Part shown: positions 22,959 to 23,130 of the stretch, piece after piece
How positions within the stretch are numbered: the first letter of the stretch is position 1
Layout of the letters: every line of letters starts with the position of its first letter
DNA from: Dissophora ornata
Lineage: Eukaryota; Mortierellomycota; Mortierellomycetes; Mortierellales; Mortierellaceae
Direction of reading: 5' to 3'
DNA: 23,130 nucleotides
Assembly (NCBI GenBank): GCA_025201705.1
Contig: MU617107.1
Location: 1 to 23,130, forward strand
Translations under genes and position numbers: made by a program
The notes under the pieces: model-generated
Databases searched by the model: none
Seen by the model: the letters and a program-made list of their open reading frames with translations, nothing else
Told to the model about the DNA's origin: nothing

Positions 22959-23130
22959 TGTAGGACGGGGGTTTTTCTTTTTTTCTTAATAGAATGAAGA
23001 GACGAGAATGGGAATGGGGGAATGGGTCAAATATATACGAATGAAATGCAAGTGCATGTGGAAGGTTCAATCAAGGGCGGGCGTAAAGTGGGGTCGTTTG
23101 AGTTTTTCAGAAGACTGCGGGGTAAAAAAA
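22959..23130 (-). promoter_or_regulatory. Promoter of the oxygenase gene with TATA box
   Basis: The minus strand carries GTATATATTTGA around 23037-23026, about 70-80 bp upstream of ATG 22958. The minus-strand leader between the two is C/T- and A-rich. The window ends in an A7 run. Confidence 0.5.

Overview
The window looks like nuclear DNA from an early-diverging filamentous fungus. Mucoromycota, and within it Mortierella-type fungi, is my best guess. Genes are intron-rich, with short GT-AG introns of mostly 60-280 nt and pyrimidine-rich 5' flanks. The protein set is eukaryotic: SYS1, CLPTM1, a mitochondrial i-AAA protease and a peroxisomal SDR ending in SKL. The taxon is inferred from gene architecture and content, not from a marker gene. 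All exon models were built by hand from splice signals, phase continuity and family resemblance.

Left part (1-2655). This part opens with the 3' end of a gene encoding a His/Pro/Lys-rich protein made of 42-residue tandem repeats. About 2.1 kb of gene-poor DNA follows. It holds a decayed CENP-B/Tigger-type DDE transposase, a perfect 13-bp hairpin, and an A16 tract flanked by a 14-bp direct repeat that looks like a poly(A)-only retroposition scar.

Middle (2656-13641). Three minus-strand genes lie in tandem. The first is a nine-exon gene for an 831-aa protein with three IQ motifs and a coiled coil. The second is a seven-exon gene for a 321-aa peroxisomal trans-2-enoyl-CoA reductase-like SDR ending in SKL. 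The third is a single-exon gene for a Gln-rich protein of about 463 aa, with two identical TATA-like boxes upstream and a long (about 2.5 kb) gene-free flank.

Right part (13642-23130). This is a compact housekeeping block. A YME1-type i-AAA protease gene (+) converges on a SYS1 gene (-). SYS1 shares a 352-bp divergent promoter with a CLPTM1 gene (+). CLPTM1 converges, with 72 bp between stop codons, on a 2-oxoglutarate/Fe(II) oxygenase gene (-). Two introns, one in YME1 and one in CLPTM1, appear to use GC-AG boundaries.

The genes do not form one pathway. They serve mitochondrial inner-membrane proteostasis, Golgi and ER membrane protein trafficking, peroxisomal lipid metabolism and calmodulin-linked scaffolding. 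I see no CRISPR, tRNA, rRNA or biosynthetic cluster. The points most worth following up are the poly(A) insertion scar, the decayed transposase, the tyrosine-less active-site segment of the SDR, the motorless myosin-neck-like protein, the GC-AG introns and the paired TATA boxes.
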